DNA from: Mycteria americana
Lineage: Eukaryota > Chordata > Aves > Ciconiiformes > Ciconiidae
Direction of reading: 5' to 3'
Length of the DNA stretch: 64,000 bases
NCBI RefSeq assembly: GCF_035582795.1
Contig: NC_134365.1
Coordinates: forward strand, 133,513,077 to 133,577,076
In this document: positions 1-12,500 of the stretch, piece by piece
Position numbering within the stretch: position 1 is the stretch's first letter
Layout of the letters: each line of letters opens with the position of its first letter
Notes under the pieces: model-generated
Told to the model about the DNA's origin: nothing
Database searches by the model: none
The model's input: the letters and a program-made list of their open reading frames with translations, nothing else
Position numbers and translations under genes: made by a program

Positions 1-1159
1 AAGCAGCTTGTTATGTATTCTTGCATAGAAACACTTCTGGTTTAGGTCCTTGAAGAACAAATCTTTCCTACATATCAGCACATTCTAAATTATTTTAAAC
101 ACCAGCTCTACAAATAGATACCTGTATAGTTCTTCATGCCCCTACCTCCATCACTATAGTAACACCCTGATATGTGAAATTCTAAACAGCATCATACAGC
201 CAGTCTCAGAATTCTGTTCTGATATTCCATTTATACCTACATTAGTTTGATAGTTCATGGGGAGAGGAAGGAAGAAGAGAGGAGTCAGTGAAAGCCGAAG
301 ATAATCAGAATGCCTGTGCTGACAATCACTCCTGAAACATGTGTTATCTACAATTTTTCATTCTTCAGCTAGACCAGTACAATTAATTCATTTTTCTTAC
401 ACTTTAGTACTGTGAGATCAAGACTCTGCTACTAATAAAACCTGTAGAAATATATTCTGAAGACAACTAGAAGCTGATCAACTGTAAAAAGTTTTCAACT
501 GACTATTTTTAACAAATGAGGACATGGAAAGATGTATGACATCGCAAGAAATTTTGGATGCTAAGACAGCAGTTGTAACCAAGGTAGACATTCAGAAAGT
601 CTATATAGAGCAAGACTAGCACAACTGACTTCACTGTGGACCCATCATTATTGTACATGCACATCTCTGAGCCACAGAGAGCATAGCATTAGCACAAAAT
701 GCTGCAAACTGCTAATCAAGTGATGTTAAACTTTGAAATAAAATAGAACAAGGCTAGCTGACTTTCACATACAGTTTGTGAATTACAAGTAAAATAAACT
801 TCCAAGTACAACTCAAAAACCTGGCTTCACCTGAGTTCCCTTCAAACTCCAAGTAATTTGCAATTTGACTACATGAAAGAAATTATTTGTACAGTACACT
901 ACTATTAATGAAATCAGAAATATCAGAGCTGAGACTGTCTCAGAAACAGCGTTTCACATAAGGAAGATTTTGGAACCTGCATTTCTCCTTGGTTTGACAA
1001 TGCACAAACAAGTCCTTGGTTAAGAGTTATAATTTATCTTTGCCATGCGATCTATAGAGGTAAAGGCACCTTTCTTACTCCATTAGATCAAAGATAAATC
1101 AGTGAAAATGCACTAAGACGGATGACAATGTTAGAGTGACAGCCTAAGAAAAATCATTT

Positions 1160-1338
1160 CTTGAGTGCTTGGAATAGATGTGAACAAGACTACTTTTGTC
1201 AAGGACAGAGAATGTTGCGGTTTTGAAGATGATGAGGGCAAGGATACAAGCTTCAGCTGCACAAAGTATCTTAGAGATTTTAATACAGAGGCAAGCTTCA
1301 AGATTTAGACAGTTTGAATAAAAGTGTCTAGAAAGAGC
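1160..1338. repeat. copy 1 of a dispersed ~180-bp direct repeat
   Basis: This stretch aligns along its length with 2683-2864, sharing exact blocks such as TGCACAAAGTATCTTAG and CTTCAAGATTTAGA. By eye the identity is roughly three quarters. I do not recognise the family. Confidence 0.75.
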
Positions 1339-1673
1339 TCAAATTACAGATCTAAGTGACAGGGAAGATGAAGTTCTTCTCCCCAGCAATCTTTTTTTTT
1401 CTTTTTTTAAAAGGATAAAAAACTCAAATAGGTTTGTATCATACAGAAAGATGAAACTATGGGAGAGACCACAAAGCAGGAGCTGGTCGCTTGAACAGCT
1501 GGCAATATTAAGAGCATGGAGAAGTTAACCTGTCAGAAGCATACATATAAGCAGGTGAGGTAGAAAGAATGATATATGAGCCAGCCAAAGACAGGGTAAC
1601 GGGCTGCCTGGATTGCAAAGACAAACTTCAATCAACTCTAGCATGGACAAATAAGCGGTCTTAATACCCAGAT

Positions 1674-1810
1674 TTCACAGAATCAGAGTAACTGAGGACG
1701 GAAGGAACCTTTGGAGGTCACCTAGTCCAACAACCACACCATCCCTTCCCAGCCCCCCCAAATGCAAGCAGGGCTAACTTCAAAGAGTTTTCAGAGACAT
1801 TCCATATGTA
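1674..1810 (-). mobile_element. CR1 LINE 3'-end fragment
   Basis: The plus strand reads as the reverse complement of a CR1 3' terminus: CACAGAATCAG, then GGAAGGAACCTTTGGAGGTC, then ACCTAGTCCAAC. It is a short, 5'-truncated copy on the minus strand, inside the POLA1 intron and therefore in the same direction as the gene. Confidence 0.75.
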
Positions 1811-2682
1811 AAACAAAGAAATGAGAGAAGAGATATCAGGATCTATCCCCTGTAAGCCAAATTATTAAATAGGAGTAAACCTTATAAAACAAAGTCTGTG
1901 AAAAGAAAGATCACGTTACAAATGAACCAAAAGGCAAGCAAAGTCAAGAGACAGGGAAAATGTCTTGCAGAGAGGAAAGAAAGGGCAATTTTTATTCATT
2001 ATTTCTTTAAGATGTTAATAGGATTACAATTCTCAACTTCTCTGCCTAAGATAGTAAAGGGAGCTATGAAAAGTAAGCCTCCAAAAAATCATTAAGTTTC
2101 AAAGAGTCTTATGATTATGCTATAGTATTTACTCTTCAGGCAATGCATTTGACATCACAGCAAATGAGGCATAAACAAAGATCACGAACATGTTAAACAA
2201 AAAGCAGTATCAAAATTTTCCCTTCTACACTACTAATTGAAAACAGGTGCAGTCTTTATTATTCAATCCTGAAAAAGTCATAATGAGAAAAGAACTCTCC
2301 TTGCATGCGAGGAACAGAAATCCTTTCATAATTATGTTCCATTCAGCAACCACTGACTTAGAAGACAAAAAAAAAGAACAAGAACAATAGTGGGGTCTTT
2401 AAAAGTAGCAATTTTATATTAGAGCCATTGATTTCATCAAGATATCTATGATTATGACCACTCCCATCACCAAGCTGTTCAGCCCAGCACAGTCTCATAT
2501 TTAAGTTTGGCATCCCAACTCACAACAAAAGGTGTAACAGAGCAACATATCTGACTCAATGCTTATAGCATCAACCCAAAAAACCTCCAACAACATATGG
2601 AAGAACCTTCTGGCAAACCTACACAAAGCATAAATTAGAAACGTAAGATCCTAAAGCTGTTGATGAAATGAGAGGACGGATG

Positions 2683-2864
2683 GGAAGTGCTTAGAACAGA
2701 TGTGAACATGACTTCTTTTGTCAGGGCTGAGATCAGAATGCCACAGTTTTGAAGACTATAAGAGCCAGGATTCATACTTCAACTGCACAAAGTATCTTAG
2801 GGCTGTTAATCCAGAGACGATCTTCAAGATTTAGATGGTCTGAATAAAGGGATCTAGACAGAGC
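2683..2864. repeat. copy 2 of a dispersed ~180-bp direct repeat
   Basis: Partner of 1160-1338, in the same orientation about 1.5 kb away. Similarity fades quickly at both ends, so the unit is close to 180 bp. It could be an old transposon fragment or a local duplication. Confidence 0.75.
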
Positions 2865-3338
2865 ATATATTTTTCAGGCTGCCTTCCTCCCATTATAGAC
2901 ATACCTTTCCTTCGTATAAAATCATGCAACTGCTATTGTACAGGCTTTCTAATAATCCACCAGAATTTTAAGCGTCATTTCCAGAAACAAAAGAAAGCAT
3001 GCTCAATTGTTGCACCACTGAGTAAGACATTAACAATATCAGCTTATTCCTGGAGCACACAGGGTTTTAAGAAGGCCAATGGGTCACTAACATTGAGAAG
3101 TGCCAGTAGCTCCCTTTGTACCTCCCTACTACTATACTAAACCAAGAAACAACATTCTTACTTTGCCCAGTCACAGTGCCCTGCACTGAGGACAGAGGTG
3201 CAGAAAAACAAGAGATCAATGTACAAGTTATAGAGCACAGAGAGACAGGGTATCTAGACATAATTTAGGCAAGTCTGAAAATCCCAGTTACATAAAAAGA
3301 ATCAGAATGGCATTTTCTGCCTTTAACTGAATAGTTAC

Positions 3339-3517
3339 CTGGCTGACTGTACTGATCTTCATAAGCATCCAGCCAATAAAATCTTAAGACTTGATCATCA
3401 TTTTCCCCATTCACAAGTGGAAGGAGATTGGGGTCCAGCTGAACTTCTGCCACTACTAGATCAGCTTCATCCTCATCAATTCTGTCCCAACATGAGATAT
3501 CTGGGAGAGAATAACTT
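3339..3517 (-). CDS. POLA1: POLA1 coding exon 10
   Basis: 179 nt from the acceptor CCTGCAG to the donor GTAACT. It encodes [20 protein letters not shown], then a variable stretch, then [15 protein letters not shown], which aligns with [15 protein letters not shown] of the mammalian protein. The upstream of two AG acceptors was chosen because only that one restores phase with exon 9 and yields the SLPDISCWD match. Confidence 0.95.
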
Positions 3518-6500
3518 CTGCAGGTTTTGCAGAAGAAGAAAGAAACAAGAAGTAAAATTACGCCTTTGCTCTAACCACCACTGTTTCACTTTTTTTCAGC
3601 CCTATATTCTCAGGCTTTTTGTTGCTCTTTCCACTATGGAGCAACACTCCCAACAGCTGGGTTTCCTCAGATTTTTTCTGAAAAGAAGAACGGATTGACA
3701 AAGAGAGAAATCCACATACAAGTATGGTTCTCAGTACACAACACACAGACTACACAAGTCATTCACCTGGTATTTCAGCCTTGGTCATTCAAGCTTTTAC
3801 ATAACAAATATATCCATCCATCTGTACAAAGTTGCTCAGTGGGAACAACAGACTATTTCAACAAAACTACCTTTTCAGTCATTAAATGTTTAAGTCTTTT
3901 TGATCATTCAAATATTTTACAGTTTAAAGCTATGGAAACATATGATTCAAGATTCTTCCACACAATTAAAAAAAAGGGGGGGGAGGGGACTCCCTTTTTT
4001 CCTATTTCCAAAGACACCGCTGTTCACCATGTTCGCCAACAAGCATTATGAAATACCTTCATAGTTGCTTAGAATAAGCATTGTTAGCAATTCCTCATTT
4101 TTGCTTATTGGCATCAAAATTCATTGTTCAACACCCACATTGAGTCACCTCAATGTACTGAAATACGTGTTATGTTGTCATGCGCTAAATCCCCAAAACA
4201 TCAAGTATTTTTCAATTAAGTAGCTATCAGCATGTTCAACATTACCATTTGTAATGTCACTACAAAAAAAAACCCCACCACCCATCGCATAGCATTATCA
4301 TCATTCTGTCTGTATCACAATTATCCCATTGGCAAAGACAAATATGAAGATAAATCTAAGGCTTATTGGTGGAAGAAAAAAAAAAAAAAAAAGAGAGATT
4401 CTTACAAGACAGATGTCTCTTTCTTCTCTGATTCCAGCTGCTCTGCCTCTTTCATTTCAATTTCCGTGTCTCTCTTCAAGCTTTCAGCTGTCTCAGGTAT
4501 AGTTTCCACATGCTCTGCTTCCATAGGTTCATCAAAGTCCTCCTCATCAAAATCCATCATTCCCTGATCATCATCTGGAAGTGTTGCACATAGAACTAAA
4601 GGCTTGAGTCATTACAATGACACACTGTATACTACAGCAGTATGCACAGATAGCATATTATATGCATTAATGTAATATACAGTATTAATATACAAACACA
4701 GTATCACATTTAAGCTATCTAAGCATCTAACTAGTATAAACTAAGAAGTGTTTTAACACTAATATGCCATATTTAAAGAGTTTCCAGAACTGGGTTTTGA
4801 TTTCTTTTTGATACCTTCAATAGCCTTCTCTTCCACTGTCTTCACTATTCCCCCATTTTCTGTAGCTTTTTGCACATACTTGGTATCCTCATTTTCAGAG
4901 ACTATGACAGATTTTGCTGTGTAATTGGGATGTTTAGGACGAAATGAAGCTGGAGGAAGAGCTTCCTTTCTGAGATGAGCAGGAGCTTTCTTTGATATAG
5001 GGGTGATTACCTGAAAGACATTTTAGCCATGAGTTAAAAAAAATTCTCTTAAGAGCAAAAAAGGGAAAAAAAAAAAAAATCTAGCATTCACTATTTGCAG
5101 AACTAGTAACCAGGGCTAGAGGAAAAGCTCCGCATATTTTGCAGCATGATAGCTAAAACTCCTCAAAATTAAACTTTAAATTCTGTAGTATCATTTCTGC
5201 TGTGATGTGTTTCTACTATAATTTTAAAAAGCAGTTTATAACAGGCTATGGTTGACATTTAATTAGGTTTGTGGTTACTTTCACTATTTTTCCCACATAG
5301 CACTACTCCATTCCTAAACTAAAACCTCTGTGTCAACTAAGTATGTGACAATATATGTCAGGCAGGGACAGAGACTGGAACAACTGAGGAAGGCCAGTTA
5401 CTCCTGTTCATGTCAGCAAGGAGTTCAAGATGTCTACAGGACACCATGGGTCTAGAGAACAGAGTGCTTCTCCGTTGGATTTCTTCATGCTACAGACATG
5501 ACAGGGAGAGTGAGGAAAACAAAGAAACTGCATTTCAGCATGCTCTGCAAGCCTAAACTCTGAGGCAGTAAGCACATAGTTTGTTTTTCAGACAGGATAC
5601 CACTACGGCAGCAGCTACAGAACATCTTCTTATGGAAGATGCGTATGAAGTAGCCTCCACTATGAGCAACAACAGGTCTGTGCATCTACTGGCCTTTAAC
5701 CTGCGGCAAGGTCCAAAATCTTTATCTTCAGGGAAAGCTGTTATTTACAGACATAGAACTTACAGTTGCACACAATCATTTCTAGGGTTTTAATCCCAGT
5801 ACATCTACTTCTACTGTGACCAACACCAAACTCAGCCCTTCACTCACCTTAAACAGAAAGCAAACATTACTTAATCTACCTTCACCAACAATTTTTTGCT
5901 AGCTCAGCCAAATGAATTCATTCCTACTTATACTTCTGCTCATCTCCTGAAGTAGAAAGCATCACTGCCATCTTGCTTTTTATGCCCATTTATTTTCTAA
6001 GGCTGCACTCTTCATCCTCTTCATCTGTTTCATTGTCTAAAATCCAATTCCTCCTCCTAGGACCACAGAAGCTATCATCTGAACAGCCCATCTGGGAATT
6101 AATTTCCTTCTCAATGTTTCCTACTAAAAGTGACCACTGTTTTGCACCATAAGGACAAAGATCCTCTCTTACTATATCTCCACCTTTTTTCTTTTTCAGT
6201 TACTTCTAAGCTCCCACACAACTGTTGAAATGAGTGCCACTGGTGATTATTTTCAACATAAGGGTTGATTCACTATTACACAAGGTTTCACAAATCAGAT
6301 TTATCTACTGTACTCCATTTGCCCTCCACAGACTCTTACCAAATATCTCATTGTATTTCCAGCTATAAAGTCCTTCTCCATTTACCAGAACTCTTAACAG
6401 AATGCTAGCCTTCCATCCTTAGCAGCCCATCCCTCCTTTCACTCCAAAATCTTCCACTAGGGTAAACTTCTATCCATAGCTTCAATTTTCCATTTGCTTT

Positions 6501-9500
6501 CCATTTCTGCAGAACATGAGTTTCTTATCCTTTTCCACCCCCACAAATACTCTTTTCTTCTGCTTATTTCACTTCTCATCATCCTTTCCTTGCCACAAGG
6601 GTCTTTTACTCTTAGGGAAAAAGAGACAAAGCAGAAGCTCACCTTCATGTGATGCACTTAACATTATAAAAACAGTTTCACCTGTCAAATGTAACAGCTA
6701 TATACTGCTACTATACTAAAGATACAGAAAGGGTTGTATTCTGTTTATGTATTAACATGGAAGGGGAATACAAAAAAAATGCATGAAGTTACACAGTAAC
6801 ATTTCTAAGGAAGCTAATGAGAAAGGTATTTCTAGAAGCAGAAATAAAAGACAATAGTATTCAAATCAACCAAAATACAGATTAATAGTTATTAATGAGA
6901 ACTTTTTTGATTTTTTCCTTTACCTTAGGAGTTTGAGACTGCACAGAGAAAGGATTCAGTGGTACTCCAGCAGATCTTTTCCTTTTCAGCATTATAATTG
7001 GTGGTGGACTTATCTGAACAGTCTGAATATTGAAAGAAAAGAGAAAGTGACAAAATTAAGAGGTGTTGTTTAGTGTTTTCTTTTGCCTTGGTTAGTAACG
7101 TTTTCCATCAAAGAGAAAATTTCTCATTTGCCACGTATTATATACCAGTATGCAAGTATACTAATGCCAGTATTTCTCATTTGCCAAGAAAACACACCTC
7201 CTGATACAAAACTCAGCTACATAAAAAGAAAAAGTTATCTGAGCAATCAGCCCATGAAGACAGACACTAGATTTTTTTGGTAAACAGTTTGAGAGAAAAA
7301 CTGTCATCAATAAGTGAAACAGTTTTCAAACTGCGCATTTCAATAGCTAACCATGCTTGTAATGCACAAGTATCAGAATAACCGGTGGGATGTTCTTCCT
7401 GTCTGCTGAAACAGTAGTACTGAGCACACATGCCTTAAGAAAGGCAGAAGTGCTCTTTCAGCACTGTCACACTAGAGGAAAACCCATTTTAATTTATTTA
7501 CACGTACAGATATTTTATACTCAACCTTATCAACAGCTAGTAACAAAAGACATTTTAGAGAACAAACAACAAAGCCAAAAAAACCAATAGCTAACTACTA
7601 TTTAACTAAACAGAAACCATAGTGTAATTATTAGCATTATTTCCCCTAATCAATGCTCCACAACATTTGACAGCATTAAAATGCATTTGCTTAATGATTT
7701 GAGAGTTTTTGATAGCCTAAGATATCATAACTCTCAATCAGATATCACAGGGAGGAGTAAAATAGTAAGCACACAAAACCAAGAGAACAACTTTACATTG
7801 GAACATCTATACCCCTCTTATTGCTCTGTAAAAACACATTATGCTTATTATCATACAACATATTTCAATTCAGTATCTCACCACTACAGCAGTTTCACAG
7901 TTTACATGTCAGCAATCCCTTCAGTTTTAAGAAATCCTGCTAACAGGCATTAACTCGTTGAAAAGTCATTAATGATGAGGAACAGCCTCATTTGAGACAG
8001 TCCAACCCTGCTACAGCAGCCATCCTGCACTAACTCAGAGGAAGCGTTAATCTGGTTCTCTCTAGCAAACTGTGAAAAGCAGGAGGAGGCAGACAGAAGT
8101 TCCAGCTACGTCATCTGCTGATACAGTCCTCCTTCAGCTCCTCTCATGAACGCAAACACACCAGATAGAAACATCCTACGGTATACTGGCTAGAGCATGG
8201 TGATATACGTGTAACGTACACATGATTCAGAGGCAGGTAAGTCCTGTTTCACTCCAAGCTGACTAAAATGTAGAAGGCTGCATTAGCACAGGCTCTACAT
8301 CACATTAATATAAACCACCTCTAATCAGGACATAGTAGTTTTGGCTTATCAAACCAATACAACTTCTGCATAGTGGAGATGACAGGCAGACTGCATATAT
8401 ATGTGGAATATAGCAAGCAGATGTGCTATGGAAGAAATCGATCTTGGACGGTCTAGTTTTAGGAAGAACTTTATTTGCTTGATATGTTCCACAGCAAGAA
8501 AAATGAATGGATTAAGGTGTTTCAAGCAGATTTTATTAATATACTTACTTCAGCATTAAGATCTTGAAGAATATCCCCTAGTAAATCATCCTTCGACAGG
8601 TCCACAGTTTTCTGTAAGATAACAGATTAGCCAAACAGTTATATGAGCAAACCCAAACAGAAGACCAGCAGCAAATGACTAAAGGGTTTCCACAAAACAC
8701 ACACAACATTTTCAGGAATGCTCTATACACAAGAGATTGTAATAGGAGTTTATGTCTTGCTAGACACAAGAAACTGAAATGAGCCCTTGCTTTATTCCAC
8801 TCGCACTAAAACACTGCAAACAAATTAGAAATCTTCAAATTAAAAAATGTAAAAACTTACATCTGTGTTTTTCTTCCCAGCACTGGCTATAAACATAGAC
8901 TTAATTGTGTTTGGCTTTGACACCGCAGATTTTTTCACATTCTTTTTATCAACCGTAGACGTTTTGCCACCTTTTCCTACAGAAAAATATAAAATTCTGA
9001 ATTCTACATCAGAAAAGCTCAATGTTTAAGGGTCCAGTTATTAGCAGAAATAGATAGCTGAGGTAGTCTATTTCTTCCACCTTTACACTGCTGGCTGAAA
9101 TGAAGCCTAATCATCTTTCATTTGCTGCCAGCTTTGTAATGGCTGTCATGCACACACAAGAAAAAGCAAAACCCTATCAGCACCATCTTTCCTAGTCACA
9201 TCAGAGATGATCTTTGCATACTCAAGTTCATACTCCAGAAAAAGGACCAAGATACTTTACACGGAAGCATCTCCAGAAAAAACACGAGTGTCCAGAAGTT
9301 TGGCAGTAGGCTTGGATTCTCAACATCAGACTCAATTTCTCGGTTTGCCACCAACTTCATAAAAGTTGGCAAAATCATTTGATCCCAGATCCTTAAAAGC
9401 ACGCAAGTATTTTAGTGGCAAAAGAGACCACGCATCCTTTAGACACTGGCTTTGAAAACCAAGATCATTCCTAGATGCATTTGTTCTAGAAGTGAATATA

Positions 9501-12500
9501 TATCCCACAGAAGACTGTAAGCAAAACTGCCCCAGTAGCGCTGAAGTGGTTAGCAGTGGTTTGACCTCAATTTGTGGACCTCTATCTTCTGTATCACGGG
9601 GGCTAAACAAAATCTGCAGTCACAGGCATAGAACTACAGAGCTTCAAGTAACATGTCATTTGGCTATATTCACCACATACTGATGCTAAGAAGTTGCCCA
9701 TTTTAGGTACCTTTTAAAAGCCAGTGGAAGACATTCGACAGTGCTCATGTTCACCCTACCTTTCTTATTGGAACCAAGAGCATCATCATCCAGGTCTTCA
9801 TCAAAGATTTCCCTTCCATCTTCTACATAACCTATCCCATCTGTAGAAAAACAAATTGTTAGAAATGTACATTTTTAATTCTGTCTTCTGATATTTCTAA
9901 ATATATTTATAATCAAAAGTTTTACAATTTAAACACTTTCCCCCTTTAATATAGAGCAAAAGTTATAAATGCAAAAGTGTTAAAAACTACAGCATTCTCA
10001 GCTGTATCTTCTGTTAGACTAAATATATTATTATGTGTTTAACTGAAATTATCAATGACTACTTCTTTGTAAAATTACATCACTGATAACTGGAAATAAA
10101 ATTTCAAAAACAGTTCTTAAGGGAAAAATATTTTCATTACCATCCTAATATACTACTGTGAGAATGATGCAAAAGATTCATTTCCATATAAAAGCTTATC
10201 TTCTTCTTGTCTCCTAAAACAATTTGTAGGAATGCACTAACTATAACTTACCTCAAATCATTAACATTATGAAGCCCAAGCTGTAACACTATACAAATGA
10301 ATCTTAACTTACCATCATCAACAATCCAGTCATCATCCTGACGTTCTCTGACCATCTTGGAGTATTCTTCCTCATCTATTTCATCATAAACACCTGTGAA
10401 CTCCTCAACCTACAGTTAAGGTATACTGAGGATTAACAGTTCCCATACCATTACTTATTAATATAGGTCATGAGTAAGAACATGAAAGTTCCCAAGAAAT
10501 GCATGGTTTCCTACACTGTTAATTATTCACAACTTGTAAGCGCAGTTCTTCATTCAGTTGAAGCTTCTTTTTTGGCAGTGACAAAAGACAAGTTATCAAT
10601 TTGTAAAATTGTCACAGTATACTGAAACTCAAAAGCTGCTGAAGCACTGGCAGAGATTTAATTTGAAACTGACTTGCTTTATTGCTCATTTCACATTACC
10701 AAAAAAAAAAAACAACACCCCAAACCAAAAAATCCTAGCAATGGAGACTTCTGACCTTTGGCTCTCATCTCAAACACCAAGATGAGCTCAATGAAAAGAA
10801 GGCGATTTGATGCACCCAAGCATAGTGCTGAAAATGCTCTTTTGTGCCTCAGAGTAAATTTGCATGTCAATGATCTACGCACTTCAGGCTTCATTAGATT
10901 TATCCACCTCAATGGGGAAGTCACTTCCTGTTGGTATTACAGTTAATTGGACAGTATCAATGTTACACTGCCAGATTTCAGTTCTACCAGTTCAATACTT
11001 AAATTTTGGTTTCTTTGTGGAAACATAGCATATCAATATTAATGGATTTTGGTCATGTAAAGCTTTGAAATTCATGTAAAGTTTAAAATCATTTGAAGTT
11101 TAAAAAAAAAAAAAAGGTACTTCCTATCATAACATTAATTACACAATTAAATTTTAAAAGTTGGTCCTTCCCTGTGGGATAATTATCAAGCATGTTTGAC
11201 CTGCAGTTAATAAATTTGTTTTAGTTTTGAAAACAGAAAGAAACAAATAAATGATACCAGAAAGCAGCAAAACAATTGCAGGTACCTTCTGAAAAACATA
11301 CACCATTAAAAAAAAAAAAAGCTGATCTGAAAGGCAGATTTTGTTTCCCATAACTTTTAGATACGTATAAAGAGTAGTTAAGCATCTCAGCTCACATTCA
11401 CTTTTTATTAAAAAGAAAAGATGAGGAATTTTCACCTCATATTTTATTTTTTCGCCAGCTTTGGCTTTTTTCAGACGTTCCAGTGCTTCTTGCTGGCCTC
11501 TTCTAGACTTCTTCTCACGTCTAGAACGTGATGCTGCAAAACTTCCAGACTCATGCATAGCTGCAATTAATTAAAAACAAGATAAATGTTTAGTAATGAG
11601 CTGCTGTTATCTTTGTGTTACTTGGTGTTCAGTGATGTATTAATAGATGGTTGCAGTTTTTGCTTAAAATTAACATAGAGACTTACTTGGCTAAAAGCAC
11701 ACAGATGGCTCTTAATAAGCCAATTCTGGAATTATACTGAAGGCATGGTCTCAGACACAGAAATCAAACAGACTTTGTACCAGTTCATTCAGCAAGAAGC
11801 TACCACCTAGATTTCCAAAGCACCTCTCAAATCTCATCAACTCTTATCTGAAAAGGATCCCCCCACTCTTTCCTTGGGAATTTCCAGCTCCTTTTATTTT
11901 GCATCTCCATGACAACTCAGGAACAGACAGACTTAGAAAGGGCCTATATTGCTACAAAGCAGTAATGTTTTTTTTAGGCGTTTTCACAATGTTTAAGAGT
12001 GCAGCTAGACTGAGACAAACTAGTAATTTGTTGACAGCAGAAGACTGCCGCCCCGTTTCCTCATACACTTTCTTCCCTTTGCAACACTCCCCCCAGCAAG
12101 GTGCTCTCCACTTCTCTTAACCTTTCTCCCTTCTCTTGATTTCGGGGGGGGGGGGGACACGACATTTATCTGACCGCAGAGAATGAATGGTCCCAATCCA
12201 ACTTATGAAAGCAGACAGCTAGCCCAGGAACAAGACTACGGGTTCTGTGTGACAAGCTGAATCCCCCGGCTGCAGGCAGAGGAGGCCCAGGGCTAGCGCA
12301 AGTAGCCAGGCCAGGCAGCCAGAGGAGAAGGCCAGTCCCTTCCTGGTGACAGCAGGAGGCCAAGTTGTTAACAGAGCCGCACCTGGGCAGCGTGGCTGAA
12401 ACAAGTAAGGAGTTGTATTGTTAAGGGCTGGGGTGCACTGAAAAGGGGCATTTACACTGACTGGTACCAGATGTGGAAGAACTGCACAGATGTAACAGTT

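Larger units (their letters stand above)
1..3338 (-). other. POLA1: part of POLA1 intron 10
   Basis: Starts after the exon 10 donor and runs off the left edge. No segment resembling the next expected POLA1 exon was recognised. It contains a 180-bp repeat pair and a CR1 fragment, listed separately; the rest looks like ordinary AT-rich intron. Confidence 0.7.

Noticed and set aside
3765..3790. candidate POLA1 microexon encoding EIPD between exons 9 and 10
   Set aside because: It had a good donor but no acceptor in frame. The upstream acceptor of exon 10 explains the phase without any extra exon.
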